Shown here: positions 1-7,344 of the stretch, one piece after another
Position numbering within the stretch: position 1 is the stretch's first letter
Layout: every line of letters starts with the position of its first letter
Source of the DNA: Gemmatimonadota bacterium
GTDB lineage: Bacteria; Gemmatimonadota; Gemmatimonadetes; Longimicrobiales; RSA9
NCBI GenBank assembly: GCA_012027055.1
Contig: VEPF01000481.1
Location: 2,823 to 15,255 of the forward strand
DNA: 12,433 nt
Direction of reading: 5' to 3'
Translations under genes and position numbers: made by a program
Notes under the pieces: generated by a model
Told to the model about the DNA's origin: nothing
The model's input: only the letters and a program-made list of their open reading frames with translations
Databases searched by the model: none

Positions 1-1
1 G

Positions 2-1279
2 CTGGGCGTGAAGAAGTGCCTCGCCATCGGCGTGGTGCTGTGGTCGCTGATGTGCATGGCTCACGGCGTGGTCACCGCGGTCGTCGCGTTCGTCATCGTG
101 CGCTTCCTGCTGGGCGCCGCCGAAGCCACCAACTTTCCCGCCGCGATCACGGCCATTGCGCAGTGGTTCCCGCAGAAGGAGCGGACGCTGGCGACAGGGA
201 TCTTCAATTCCGGCACGAACCTCGGCGTGATGCTCTCGTTCGCGGCCGTCGGGCTGGCCCAGCTGTGGGGGTGGCGCTGGGCATTCGTGACCGTCGGCGT
301 GCTGGGGTTGCTGTGGCTGGTCTTCTGGTCCCGCGGCTACTTCGCACCGGAAGACCACCCGCGGCTTTCGGCGAAGGAACGGGCGTACATCGAGAGCGGC
401 CGGGTGGCGGCTGGGGCCAGCGAGCAGGTCCACTGGATCAAGCTGCTGCGCTACCGCGAGATCTGGCCGTACCTGGCGATGAAGTTCCTCACCGACCCGG
501 TCTGGTGGTTCTACCTGTTCTGGCTGCCCTCGTACCTCGAGCGGGAGCGCGGCCAGAATCCCATGACCAGCGCGCTGCTGCTCGTGATCATCTATACCGG
601 TGCCACGATCGGCTCGGTCAGCGGTGGCCTGCTGGCGGGCTTCCTGATGGGGCGAGGCTGGCGCGTGGCATCGGCGCGTTATGTCACCATGGTGCTGCCC
701 GCGGCCTTCATGCCCGCGGCCATCGGGGCGTACTACACCGAGAGCTTCGTCCTCTGTGTCGCCCTCATCGCCCTGGCCACCGGGTGCCACCAGTGGTGGT
801 CCGCCAACGTGTTCAACGTCGCGACCGACCTGTTTCCCGCCCGGGTCATCGGATCGGTCACGGGGCTCGGGGCGACAGCCGGCGGGATCGGCGGGATGTT
901 CCTCACGCTGCTGGCCGGCGCGTCCATCCAGTGGCTGGGCAACCAGCAGGCGGTCTTCATCTGGGCCGGCCTGATGCACCCGCTCAGCTGGGTCCTGATG
1001 CGCCTCAGCATCGGCCGCGAGTTCCGGCCGGTAGACGTGAGCGCTGCCGTGGACCTGGGCCGGCCGAGCCGCGGGCTGCAATTCGGCGGGGTGACCGCGT
1101 TCGGGATCGGCGTGCTCGCGGCCCTGGCGATCGGCCTCAACTGGGACGCGGCGGTCGCCGCGGCGCGCTCGGTCAGCGCCGTGACGGCAGCCATGACGGC
1201 GTCCTGCGGCGTGGGGATCATCGGGCTGATCCTGATGTACGCGGGAGCCGGGCACCGCAAACTCGGCGCGGCCGCATAG
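2..1279 (+). CDS. MFS transporter, ACS/hexuronate-type, 5' end outside window
   Basis: This is the C-terminal ~425 residues of a major facilitator superfamily transporter of the inner membrane. The frame is open to the window edge (first codons read LGVKK), which looks like the end of the conserved loop between TM2 and TM3, so the true start lies upstream and the GTG at 8 is internal. About ten hydrophobic segments of the MFS core are visible. Family-like motifs are FLLGAAEATNFPAA, WFPQKERTLATGIFNSG and WRWAFV, and, late in the protein, a glycine-rich SVTGLGATAGGIGGMF stretch. These resemble the anion:cation symporter family that takes up hexuronates and related sugar acids; the exact substrate is inferred. 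The core seems to end near base 1020, and about 85 more residues follow with two further hydrophobic segments. A 53-base gap separates it from the next gene on the same strand, so co-transcription is plausible. Confidence 0.9.
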   Translation: MGVKKCLAIGVVLWSLMCMAHGVVTAVVAFVIVRFLLGAAEATNFPAAITAIAQWFPQKERTLATGIFNSGTNLGVMLSFAAVGLAQLWGWRWAFVTVGVLGLLWLVFWSRGYFAPEDHPRLSAKERAYIESGRVAAGASEQVHWIKLLRYREIWPYLAMKFLTDPVWWFYLFWLPSYLERERGQNPMTSALLLVIIYTGATIGSVSGGLLAGFLMGRGWRVASARYVTMVLPAAFMPAAIGAYYTESFVLCVALIALATGCHQWWSANVFNVATDLFPARVIGSVTGLGATAGGIGGMFLTLLAGASIQWLGNQQAVFIWAGLMHPLSWVLMRLSIGREFRPVDVSAAVDLGRPSRGLQFGGVTAFGIGVLAALAIGLNWDAAVAAARSVSAVTAAMTASCGVGIIGLILMYAGAGHRKLGAAA

Positions 1280-1318
1280 GCCGGGGCGTCCGCGCGGCGC
1301 CTGCCATGCACCTGAACC

Positions 1319-1323
1319 GGAGG
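1319..1323 (+). promoter_or_regulatory. Ribosome binding site deciding the start at 1333
   Basis: GGAGG lies 9 bases before the ATG at 1333 and continues as GGAGGAAGG. The alternative in-frame ATG at 1306 has no comparable site before it. The 1333 start also places a clean signal peptide at the very N-terminus. Confidence 0.7.
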
Positions 1324-1332
1324 AAGGCGACG

Positions 1333-3615
1333 ATGTTGCCGAAAGCAACTGCGGTTCTGCTGGTGTGGTCCCTCTTCCGGCCGCTCGCGGCAGTTGCGCA
1401 GGAGCCGCCCGGCTCGGACTTCGTCTCCGGGGCCAGGGTGCTGTTGTCGGACGATTTCGCGGGGCTCCCCTGGGGGGCGGCGTTGCCGAACTGGACCATG
1501 CGGGGCGGAGTGGGACGGCTGCTGAACGGCCGGCTGGCGTTCGAAGGCGGCTCGACGACCCGGCTGACCCCGAACATCGCTACCTGGCCCGGCGACTTCA
1601 CGATCGAGATGGACGTCCAGGCACCGGCGCTGGGCACCGACGACCTCCGGAACATCAGCTGGGAGTTCAACAACGGCGACATCACGGCCTGGTACGCCAC
1701 GCTCACGCTCTACGAGCGCGGCCAGTGCAGCCTGCTCGTGCTGATCGCCGATCCCGGCGAGAACCAGCGCGTGAGCTGCGAATGGCTCATGGACGCCCCC
1801 AACAGGTTCGCACTCTGGTTCGAGAACGGACGGTTGTGCATCTACCTGAACGGGAAGCGCATCATCGACAGCAACCAGATGACCGGGACAGCCTTCCGGA
1901 CGGCTGCGCTCGTGTTGAGCTCGGATGGCCTGCCGGTGTCGTTCGGCTCGTTCCGCATTGCCGAATCGACCGGCGCCACCGGCGTCGCGGACGTCCGGCA
2001 GGACATCCGGTCCACGGTCGGAGGGGCAGTCCCGCCCGCGGGCGGACCACCACGGCCCGGCGCCAATCGCGACGCGCTGCGCCGGCCCGCGCTCAACATC
2101 ACGAGCCCCAGGAGCGGGGACGTGCTGGTCACGGGCATGACGTACCCGATCTCCTGGCAGTACCAGTGGGATTCGGGGCCGACGAGGATAGAGCTGCTGG
2201 CCGCCAACACGCGCTCGTCGCTCTGGATCGCTCCGAGCATTCCGCTCGACGGATCGGGGACCGGCCGGCTGGACTGGCGGGTGTTCGAGAACCTCCACAC
2301 GGCCAACGACTACTTCATCAGGATCACCAGCCTGAGCGACAGTACCCTGTCTGCGATCGTGGGGCCGGTGAGCATAACCCGTCCGACCATAACGCTCACC
2401 TCACCTCGCGCGGGCGCGACGTTCCCGCCGGGAGAACTCGTTCCGATCGGGTGGACCTATACCGGAAAGTCCACGGACCGGGTGACGCTGACTGCAACCA
2501 TGCAAGGAAGCAGTTCGCAGCCTTTCGAAGTGGGCCTTCCCATCGGCAACGACGGCCAGGGCGAATACGCGTACTGGATGCCACAGCCCACGCCGGGTGC
2601 CGGACAATACACGATACGTGTCCAGAGCGTCGCGGACCCGGCCGTCTTTGACGAGGCGGTCATGATGGTCGCCGGGAGCGGTATGGGCGGCGCCGGAAAC
2701 CCGGCTTCGTCCGATCCGGTCTATCTCCAGCGTGCGGTGGCCATCTTCGAGACCCAGGACGACGACAAGAAGAAGGAGACGGCGGTTTCGGTGAAGGTCG
2801 CAACGCGCGGCACGACCCCAGGTGGGGTGGGCAAGCCCGTGGCGGAGATCGCCGAGGCAGCCAGCTCACACCTGGTCGCTACTACCGAGTACCCTGCTGG
2901 CAGCACGGCTGAACTGGGGCTCGGCGTCCAGTCGGACATTCAGCCGGCCGAATGCAGCGACCTGGTCCTGCTGGTTGATGCCAAACCAAGCACGCGCTTC
3001 CCGGCGGTGGTAAAACTCGACAGGTGGCGCTTCAGGGTACGAGTCGAGCTGTTCTTCTCGAACGGCATCAAGGTGGTCAAGAGGTCGGACGGCGTGATCG
3101 AGCGGGGTGCCTCGCCAGTCCCCATGACCCAGCCCATCAACGGTGAGGTGCCGGGGCCAACCGAGGTGGATACTCCGACCGTGATTCAGCCCAGGAGCCA
3201 CTACGACCAACTGGTCAGTGAGGTGCGGCTGTACATCCGGACGGGCGATGATGATCTCAGGACCAACAGTGAGGTGACCCCGCGCGTGCTCCTCAAGGAT
3301 GGCACCCGGCTGAGCTTCACCAACATCAACAGGTACCAGGGGTGGTCCGACAATTCCACGGCCATGGTGAGTTTCCCCTTCAACCGGGAAGTGGCAGTGG
3401 ATGCCATCGCCGGTCTCGACCTGATTGCGTTGAGCGCCTCGCTGGGGCAGATCGACGTACCCGGTGTCAGCATCGGCACGGACAACTGGAACCTAAATTC
3501 CGTCGAAGCGATCGCGGTCATCAAGGGTAAGCCGGTCCTGCTCATGTCGCGGTCGGGGAACCCGCTCCTGCACCGCTTCACGGGCACGGCCGACACTTAC
3601 CGGATAGACAGATAG
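1333..3615 (+). CDS. Secreted multidomain protein of unknown function (LamG/DUF1080-like, two Ig-like, two C-terminal beta domains)
   Basis: The product is 760 residues. Residues 1-23 form a Sec signal peptide (hydrophobic run from about 5 to 20, then AVAQ), so it is exported. Residues ~35-212 look like a concanavalin/LamG or DUF1080-type beta-sandwich, with a DDF start, LWFENGRLCIYLNGKRI in the middle and SFGSFRIAES at the end. A Pro/Gly-rich linker (~225-250) follows. Two tandem Ig-like modules of the Kre9/KNH type come next, at ~253-349 (LNITSPRSGD, ISWQY) and ~352-447 (ITLTSPRAGA, IGWTY). After a Gly-rich linker there are two C-terminal units, ~463-590 and ~625-760, each opening with a T-x-DDD motif (D476-478 and D639-641). 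The second carries WSDNST, SDNW-like DNWNLNSV and RFTG signatures. No enzyme active site is evident; a binding or cell-surface role near carbohydrate is inferred from the first domain and the CE15 neighbour. The start is set by the GGAGG site. Confidence 0.85.
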   Translation: MLPKATAVLLVWSLFRPLAAVAQEPPGSDFVSGARVLLSDDFAGLPWGAALPNWTMRGGVGRLLNGRLAFEGGSTTRLTPNIATWPGDFTIEMDVQAPALGTDDLRNISWEFNNGDITAWYATLTLYERGQCSLLVLIADPGENQRVSCEWLMDAPNRFALWFENGRLCIYLNGKRIIDSNQMTGTAFRTAALVLSSDGLPVSFGSFRIAESTGATGVADVRQDIRSTVGGAVPPAGGPPRPGANRDALRRPALNITSPRSGDVLVTGMTYPISWQYQWDSGPTRIELLAANTRSSLWIAPSIPLDGSGTGRLDWRVFENLHTANDYFIRITSLSDSTLSAIVGPVSITRPTITLTSPRAGATFPPGELVPIGWTYTGKSTDRVTLTATMQGSSSQPFEVGLPIGNDGQGEYAYWMPQPTPGAGQYTIRVQSVADPAVFDEAVMMVAGSGMGGAGNPASSDPVYLQRAVAIFETQDDDKKKETAVSVKVATRGTTPGGVGKPVAEIAEAASSHLVATTEYPAGSTAELGLGVQSDIQPAECSDLVLLVDAKPSTRFPAVVKLDRWRFRVRVELFFSNGIKVVKRSDGVIERGASPVPMTQPINGEVPGPTEVDTPTVIQPRSHYDQLVSEVRLYIRTGDDDLRTNSEVTPRVLLKDGTRLSFTNINRYQGWSDNSTAMVSFPFNREVAVDAIAGLDLIALSASLGQIDVPGVSIGTDNWNLNSVEAIAVIKGKPVLLMSRSGNPLLHRFTGTADTYRIDR

Positions 3616-3629
3616 CGGATGGTCAATGC

Positions 3630-3663
3630 CCGACGGGGCGGCGCCCACGCGCCGCCCCGTCGG
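3630..3663. terminator. Perfect 15-bp hairpin between convergent genes, likely bidirectional terminator
   Basis: Bases 3630-3644 and 3649-3663 are exact reverse complements (15 pairs, 13 of them G-C) around the 4-base loop CCAC. The hairpin starts 15 bases after the stop of the plus-strand secreted protein and lies 42 bases beyond the stop of the minus-strand esterase. No run of T follows on either strand, so it is not a textbook intrinsic terminator; it may act as a 3'-end stabiliser or an L-shaped terminator. Confidence 0.65.
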
Positions 3664-3704
3664 ACAACTGCCTGCCGCGGTCGCGACGTGTTGCGCCTCG
3701 TGCT

Positions 3705-5306
3705 TCAGGGCCGCGCCGCAGGTCGCCCCAGCAGCCGGTTGGCCCACTCGATGAAGTACTTCACGTTGGGCGCATCGGTGTGTCCGCCATCGTGCTGGCG
3801 CCAGGCGAGCTGGCCGTCGAGCAGGCCGCCGTTCACGGGCGGCATGCGGGCGTTGCGGTAGTCATCGCCCACGCCCAGGTCCTGCGCGCCGAGCAGCCTG
3901 AACACCGGCCCGGCCGCGACCGTGGCCATGTAGCTGCCGAGCTGGTCCAGCCACTTCGCATCGCCTTTCTCGGGGACGCCGTAGCTGATGAACGTGAGCC
4001 GGGGCGCGCAGAGCGCGATCAGCTCGTGCGAGTCCACGGGCAGCGCCTCAGCGGTGGTGCGGCCGAAGGTCGCTTCCTCCGCGCCGTACTTCAGGTAGTT
4101 GCCGGCCATCCAGTGGTACTCGCCGCTGCCGGTCAGGCTCTCCACCGCCTCGCCCCAGTTGCGCCGGTGCAGGGTGGCGCCGCCCTTGCCCGATGAGCCG
4201 ATCAGCCCCATGGCGAAGCGCGGCTCGAACGCGAGCGTGACCAGCGCGGCCTTGCCGTAACGCGAGACACCCTCGATGCCAACGTGTTTCGCGTCCACGG
4301 CCGGGTCGGTTTCCAGGTAATCCAACCCGCGCGCCGCGCCCCAGGCCCAGGCGCGGAGCGCGCCCCAGTCATTCGGCTTGCGTGGCTGGCCCCGGTTCAC
4401 CAGGCCGACGATGCCCCTAGTGAGGCCGGCGCCGTTGTCCGCCTGGATGCTGCCCGGGTCGATGTAGGCGTAACCCCAGCCGGCCGCGAGCAGCTGCTGG
4501 GTGGTAGGCGGATCCGCGCCTGGAAGCGCAGCCGGTGCCGGGAACGCCGGCGTGCTGGCGGCGCGGACGATCGGCTCGTAGGCGGCGTATCGGGCGAAGA
4601 TCGCCGCGAGCGAGGTGTCGTTCTGCGCGAGCAGGCGCTTGAGCGCGGCATTGATGCGGTCCAGGTCCTCCTGCGGCGGCTGGGCGGGCGCGGGCAGGCG
4701 ACTCGGCCCGAACATCATCAGCAGCGGCACCGGACTGCGGGCGTTCGCGGGCGTCACCACGGTCATGGCGATGTCCACCCTGATGGCCGGGAACGCCGAG
4801 TTGTCCACGTGCCCGAGCAGCCGCTTCGCGATGACCGGGGTCATGCCCACGAACTCGCGCTCGTTGACCAGCACCTCCCAGGTGACCTTCGGGACGTTGG
4901 CAGGGACGCGGCCGTACACCTCGCGCTCGAAGCCGTCGATGAGCTCCGGCCGGCGCTGGCTCCACCACTGTTCCGGCGATGTCACAGGGCGCCCGTTCCC
5001 GAGCGTCAGGACGTCGGGCAGGTCGGGGTACGGGTTGGCCGTTGCCGAATCGTAGTTGGCGTGGTTGGGCGCCGACTCGTTGCCGCTCGGCCCGGGGCGG
5101 AGACGCCTGATGCCGAGCTGGTCCATCATGTTCTGGTGGTCCTGCTCGGCCGTGAGCGCAGCAGTCTGCTGGGCCGGGAGCGGGATGGATGGCAGGGCCA
5201 GCAACGCCCCGCACAGGGCGGCCGCCAGGCGGGCCGGCCGCACGCGCCGTTCGGGGGCCGGGGCGTCGCTCGACGCGGGACCGCGCCGGTTCGGGATCGT
5301 GCGCAT
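3705..5306 (-). CDS. Exported glucuronoyl-esterase-like protein, carbohydrate esterase family 15
   Basis: This is a 533-residue alpha/beta hydrolase. Known CE15 members cleave the ester between 4-O-methyl-glucuronic acid on xylan and lignin alcohols. The N-terminus has basic residues then a hydrophobic run (~27-45, LAAALCGALLALPSIPLPAQ), a signal peptide. The nucleophile motif is GVSRYGK, giving Ser348 with Arg349 and Lys352 matching the oxyanion and substrate-contact residues of the family. Further CE15 landmarks are VDSHELIALCAPR (434-446 region), KWLD with Trp452, and the likely catalytic His509 in GGHT. The usual catalytic Glu in the ESGxGG motif is replaced by Ser371 (SSGKGG). Bacterial CE15 enzymes with a relocated acid are known, and Glu446 or Asp449 just before Trp452 could serve. 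The ATG at 5306 has GAGGT 10 bases upstream. It converges on the secreted protein gene and diverges from the TPR gene. Family assignment is firm; the exact substrate is inferred. Confidence 0.88.
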   Translation of the reverse strand: MRTIPNRRGPASSDAPAPERRVRPARLAAALCGALLALPSIPLPAQQTAALTAEQDHQNMMDQLGIRRLRPGPSGNESAPNHANYDSATANPYPDLPDVLTLGNGRPVTSPEQWWSQRRPELIDGFEREVYGRVPANVPKVTWEVLVNEREFVGMTPVIAKRLLGHVDNSAFPAIRVDIAMTVVTPANARSPVPLLMMFGPSRLPAPAQPPQEDLDRINAALKRLLAQNDTSLAAIFARYAAYEPIVRAASTPAFPAPAALPGADPPTTQQLLAAGWGYAYIDPGSIQADNGAGLTRGIVGLVNRGQPRKPNDWGALRAWAWGAARGLDYLETDPAVDAKHVGIEGVSRYGKAALVTLAFEPRFAMGLIGSSGKGGATLHRRNWGEAVESLTGSGEYHWMAGNYLKYGAEEATFGRTTAEALPVDSHELIALCAPRLTFISYGVPEKGDAKWLDQLGSYMATVAAGPVFRLLGAQDLGVGDDYRNARMPPVNGGLLDGQLAWRQHDGGHTDAPNVKYFIEWANRLLGRPAARP

Positions 5307-5316
5307 GGGCAGTCGT

Positions 5317-5321
5317 ACCTC
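5317..5321 (-). promoter_or_regulatory. Ribosome binding site of the CE15 gene
   Basis: On the minus strand GAGGT lies 10 bases before the ATG at 5306. This supports that start, which gives an N-terminus with basic residues followed by a signal peptide. Confidence 0.5.
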
Positions 5322-5444
5322 GGATGCAGGCGGCCGCGGAGATCGGTGTCGCGAATGTAGGGGGCATGCGACAGCGCGGGCAAACCGTGAAGCAGGCCCG
5401 CAGCGCGCACCCGCGATCCGCTTGCGAGTGCCCGGATGCAGGCG
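5321..5444. repeat. Direct repeat CGGATGCAGGCG, two copies in the divergent promoter region
   Basis: The 12-mer CGGATGCAGGCG occurs at 5321-5332 and again at 5433-5444, in the same orientation and 112 bases apart. One copy touches the ribosome binding site of the esterase gene and the other lies about 50 bases before the start of the TPR gene. It could be a pair of operator half-sites, but in DNA this rich in GC a chance repeat is possible. Confidence 0.4.
5354..5383 (-). promoter_or_regulatory. Weak candidate sigma-70-like promoter for the CE15 gene
   Basis: Read on the minus strand, TTGCCC (5378-5383) and TACATT (5354-5359) are separated by 18 bases. Each matches the -35 and -10 consensus at four of six positions. 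Transcription would begin roughly 40 bases before the ATG at 5306. The match is modest and the sigma-factor preferences of the organism are unknown. Confidence 0.25.
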
Positions 5445-5481
5445 CAGCTTGTAGCGAGCGCATGCCTCGGCTACTCCGCCC

Positions 5482-5487
5482 GGAGGG
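5482..5487 (+). promoter_or_regulatory. Ribosome binding site favouring the GTG start at 5492
   Basis: GGAGGG lies 4 bases before the GTG at 5492. The alternative ATG at 5462 has no clear site, and starting at 5492 gives the short N-terminus (RFAVLLAELRRRKVFRVA) typical of this family. Confidence 0.5.
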
Positions 5488-5491
5488 CGTC

Positions 5492-7252
5492 GTGAGGTTT
5501 GCCGTCCTGCTTGCCGAACTCAGGCGCCGGAAAGTCTTCCGCGTGGCGGCGGTCTATGGCGCCACTGCGTTCGTCATCCTTCAGGCCGCCGACATCATCT
5601 TTCCCAGGCTGCGGCTCCCCGACTGGTCGGTCACGCTGGTAGTGGCGCTCGCGCTCATGGCCTTCCCGATCGTCATGCTCGTCACCTGGGCGTTCGATGC
5701 TTCGCCGGGCGGGCTCCGCCGCACTGAGCCCGCGGCCGGCGGTGAGCTGGACGCGCTGCTCGCGGAGTCCGCGGCCAGGCGATGGCTCGCCGTGCTGGCC
5801 GCGGCGGTCGGGGTCGCGCTGCTGGCGGCCGGCGGGGTGTGGACGCTCGGGCTGGGCGCGGACCGCGCCTCCAGCTACGACTCCGTGGCGGTCCTCCCCT
5901 TCTCCGACATGAGCGGCGATGCTGCCAACGAGTACTTCGGCGAAGGACTCGCCGAGGAGCTGCTCAACGCGCTCTCGGGCGTGCCTGGTCTCAAGGTGGC
6001 AGCACGCACCTCGGCGTTCGCGTTCCGCAACTCCTCGCTCGACGTGCGGCGGATCGGGGACACGCTCGGAGTGGCGACGCTGGTGGAGGGCAGCGTGCGT
6101 CGCTCGGCCGACCGCGTCCGGATCGCGGCCCGCCTGGTGGACGCGCGCACCGGTTACCGGCTGTGGGACGAGACGTACGACCGCCCGCTGACCGAGCTGT
6201 TCACGGTGCAGGAGGCGATCGCCCGGGAAATCGCGGGCGCGCTGGCCGGGCGCTTCCGGAGCGCGCCGGAGCGCGACCTCTACCTGGGCGGTACCACCGA
6301 CGTGACAGCCTACGAGATGTACCTGGCGGGACGGCAGCAATGGGCCACCCGCCGGGTGACGCTGCTGCAAGCTGCGGTACGGCAATTCGAGGGGGCGATC
6401 GCACGGGACTCAACGTTCGCGCTGGCGTGGAGCGGCCTGGCCAATGCCATTGAGGCGCTGGCGTGGCGCGTGCCTGCGGAGCGTCCCCGCATCCCGGCCG
6501 CCCGGCACGCAGCCCAGCCCGCGCTCGCACTCGAGCCGCGGCTGGCGGAGGCGTGGACGTCGCTCGGCGGCATCACGATGGATTTCGACCACGATCTGCG
6601 GCTGGCCGAACTCCAGCTGCGGCAGGCCATCGCGCTCAAGCCCTCCTACGCGGTGTCCTACAACTGGCTCGCCGATGCGCTGCGCTACTCGGGGCGGCTC
6701 GAAGAGGCGGCCGAGCAGAGCGCCCGCGCCGTCGAGCTGGATCGACTGAACGGCGGCGGGCTCACCGTGCTGATCGAGATCCGGGTCGCGCAGGGGCGCT
6801 ATGCGGATGCGCGGCAGCTCGCGGACCGCGCTCGCGCCTTCGGTTACTCGGACCACGCGTTCTTCCTGAACCTCATGTCAGCGGCGCGCGTCCTGGGCTA
6901 CACCGCGGACGAGTCCGCCGGCTTCGGACGGGAGTGGGCGCGCGCGAGCGGCTTCGCGCAAGCCGATTCCGCCGCGCTGGTCGGCCGCGCGGTGGTGGAC
7001 GCCAACCTGCGGCCGCACGCACGGGCGCTGCTGCGCGCCATGGCCGGCGCGGGCGTGAACACCCGCGACCTGACGCAGCTGTGTCTCTCGATCGAAGACA
7101 ACGACTGCGCCATGCAGTACCTGCAGCAGAGCTTCGAGGCTGGAGATCCCACCCTGGTGCGGATCGGCACGATCCGCGCCTACGACCCGCTCCGCGCCGA
7201 CCCGGGCTTCATCCGCATCGTCCAGGCACTCGGGCTGCCGAACGGGCGCTGA
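5492..7252 (+). CDS. Membrane protein with FlgO/TolB-like domain and TPR repeats
   Basis: The product is 586 residues from the GTG at 5492; an ATG at 5462 would add 10. The opening LLAELRRRKVFRVAAVYGA is a hallmark of a large family often labelled adenylate-cyclase-like or TPR protein. Three hydrophobic segments lie at ~17-37, ~46-68 and ~98-121. The basic residues before the first one predict a cytoplasmic N-terminus and a periplasmic C-terminal half. Residues ~130-250 match the FlgO/TolB-N-like domain, with SVAVLPFSDMSGD, EYFGEGLAEELLNAL, VLVEGSVRR-like LVEGSVRRSADRVRIAARL and RLWDETYDR. Helical TPR-type repeats follow to ~480, and the end YDPLRADPGFIRIVQALGL is usual for the family. I see no cyclase, kinase or DNA-binding domain, so it is likely a scaffold or sensor whose partner is unknown. 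It is transcribed divergently from the esterase and convergently with the efflux operon. Confidence 0.85.
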   Translation: MRFAVLLAELRRRKVFRVAAVYGATAFVILQAADIIFPRLRLPDWSVTLVVALALMAFPIVMLVTWAFDASPGGLRRTEPAAGGELDALLAESAARRWLAVLAAAVGVALLAAGGVWTLGLGADRASSYDSVAVLPFSDMSGDAANEYFGEGLAEELLNALSGVPGLKVAARTSAFAFRNSSLDVRRIGDTLGVATLVEGSVRRSADRVRIAARLVDARTGYRLWDETYDRPLTELFTVQEAIAREIAGALAGRFRSAPERDLYLGGTTDVTAYEMYLAGRQQWATRRVTLLQAAVRQFEGAIARDSTFALAWSGLANAIEALAWRVPAERPRIPAARHAAQPALALEPRLAEAWTSLGGITMDFDHDLRLAELQLRQAIALKPSYAVSYNWLADALRYSGRLEEAAEQSARAVELDRLNGGGLTVLIEIRVAQGRYADARQLADRARAFGYSDHAFFLNLMSAARVLGYTADESAGFGREWARASGFAQADSAALVGRAVVDANLRPHARALLRAMAGAGVNTRDLTQLCLSIEDNDCAMQYLQQSFEAGDPTLVRIGTIRAYDPLRADPGFIRIVQALGLPNGR

Positions 7253-7257
7253 GCCAC

Positions 7258-7293
7258 GCCGGGCGGCATTGGTGGCGGGCCGACCCGCCCGGC
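7258..7293. terminator. GC-rich inverted repeats between convergent genes, possible terminator
   Basis: Bases 7258-7266 pair perfectly with 7285-7293 (9 bp). A competing inner hairpin pairs 7274-7279 with 7284-7289 (6 bp) around the loop CCGA. They begin 6 bases after the stop of the TPR gene and precede, on the other strand, the end of the RND gene at 7345. There is no T-run, so the terminator role is inferred from position. Confidence 0.35.
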
Positions 7294-7344
7294 AGGCTCG
7301 TGGGCCGTCGCCTCGCTGGCCGGCAGGTTCGAGCAGGGCCTGGT

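Noticed and set aside
16..1332. Upstream extension of the secreted protein's frame through the whole transporter gene
   Set aside because: The translation there is a low-complexity Arg-rich shadow of the transporter. The signal peptide and ribosome binding site fix the start at 1333.
733..2298. A 521-codon open frame on the minus strand across the transporter and secreted-protein genes
   Set aside because: Its protein is rich in Arg, Pro and Gly with no recognisable domain, and it lies opposite two well-supported genes. In high-GC DNA such antisense frames are expected.
5307..5491. Possible small RNA or tRNA in the divergent intergenic region
   Set aside because: No cloverleaf, T-loop motif or strong extended hairpin is visible, and the region is short enough to be a simple divergent promoter.
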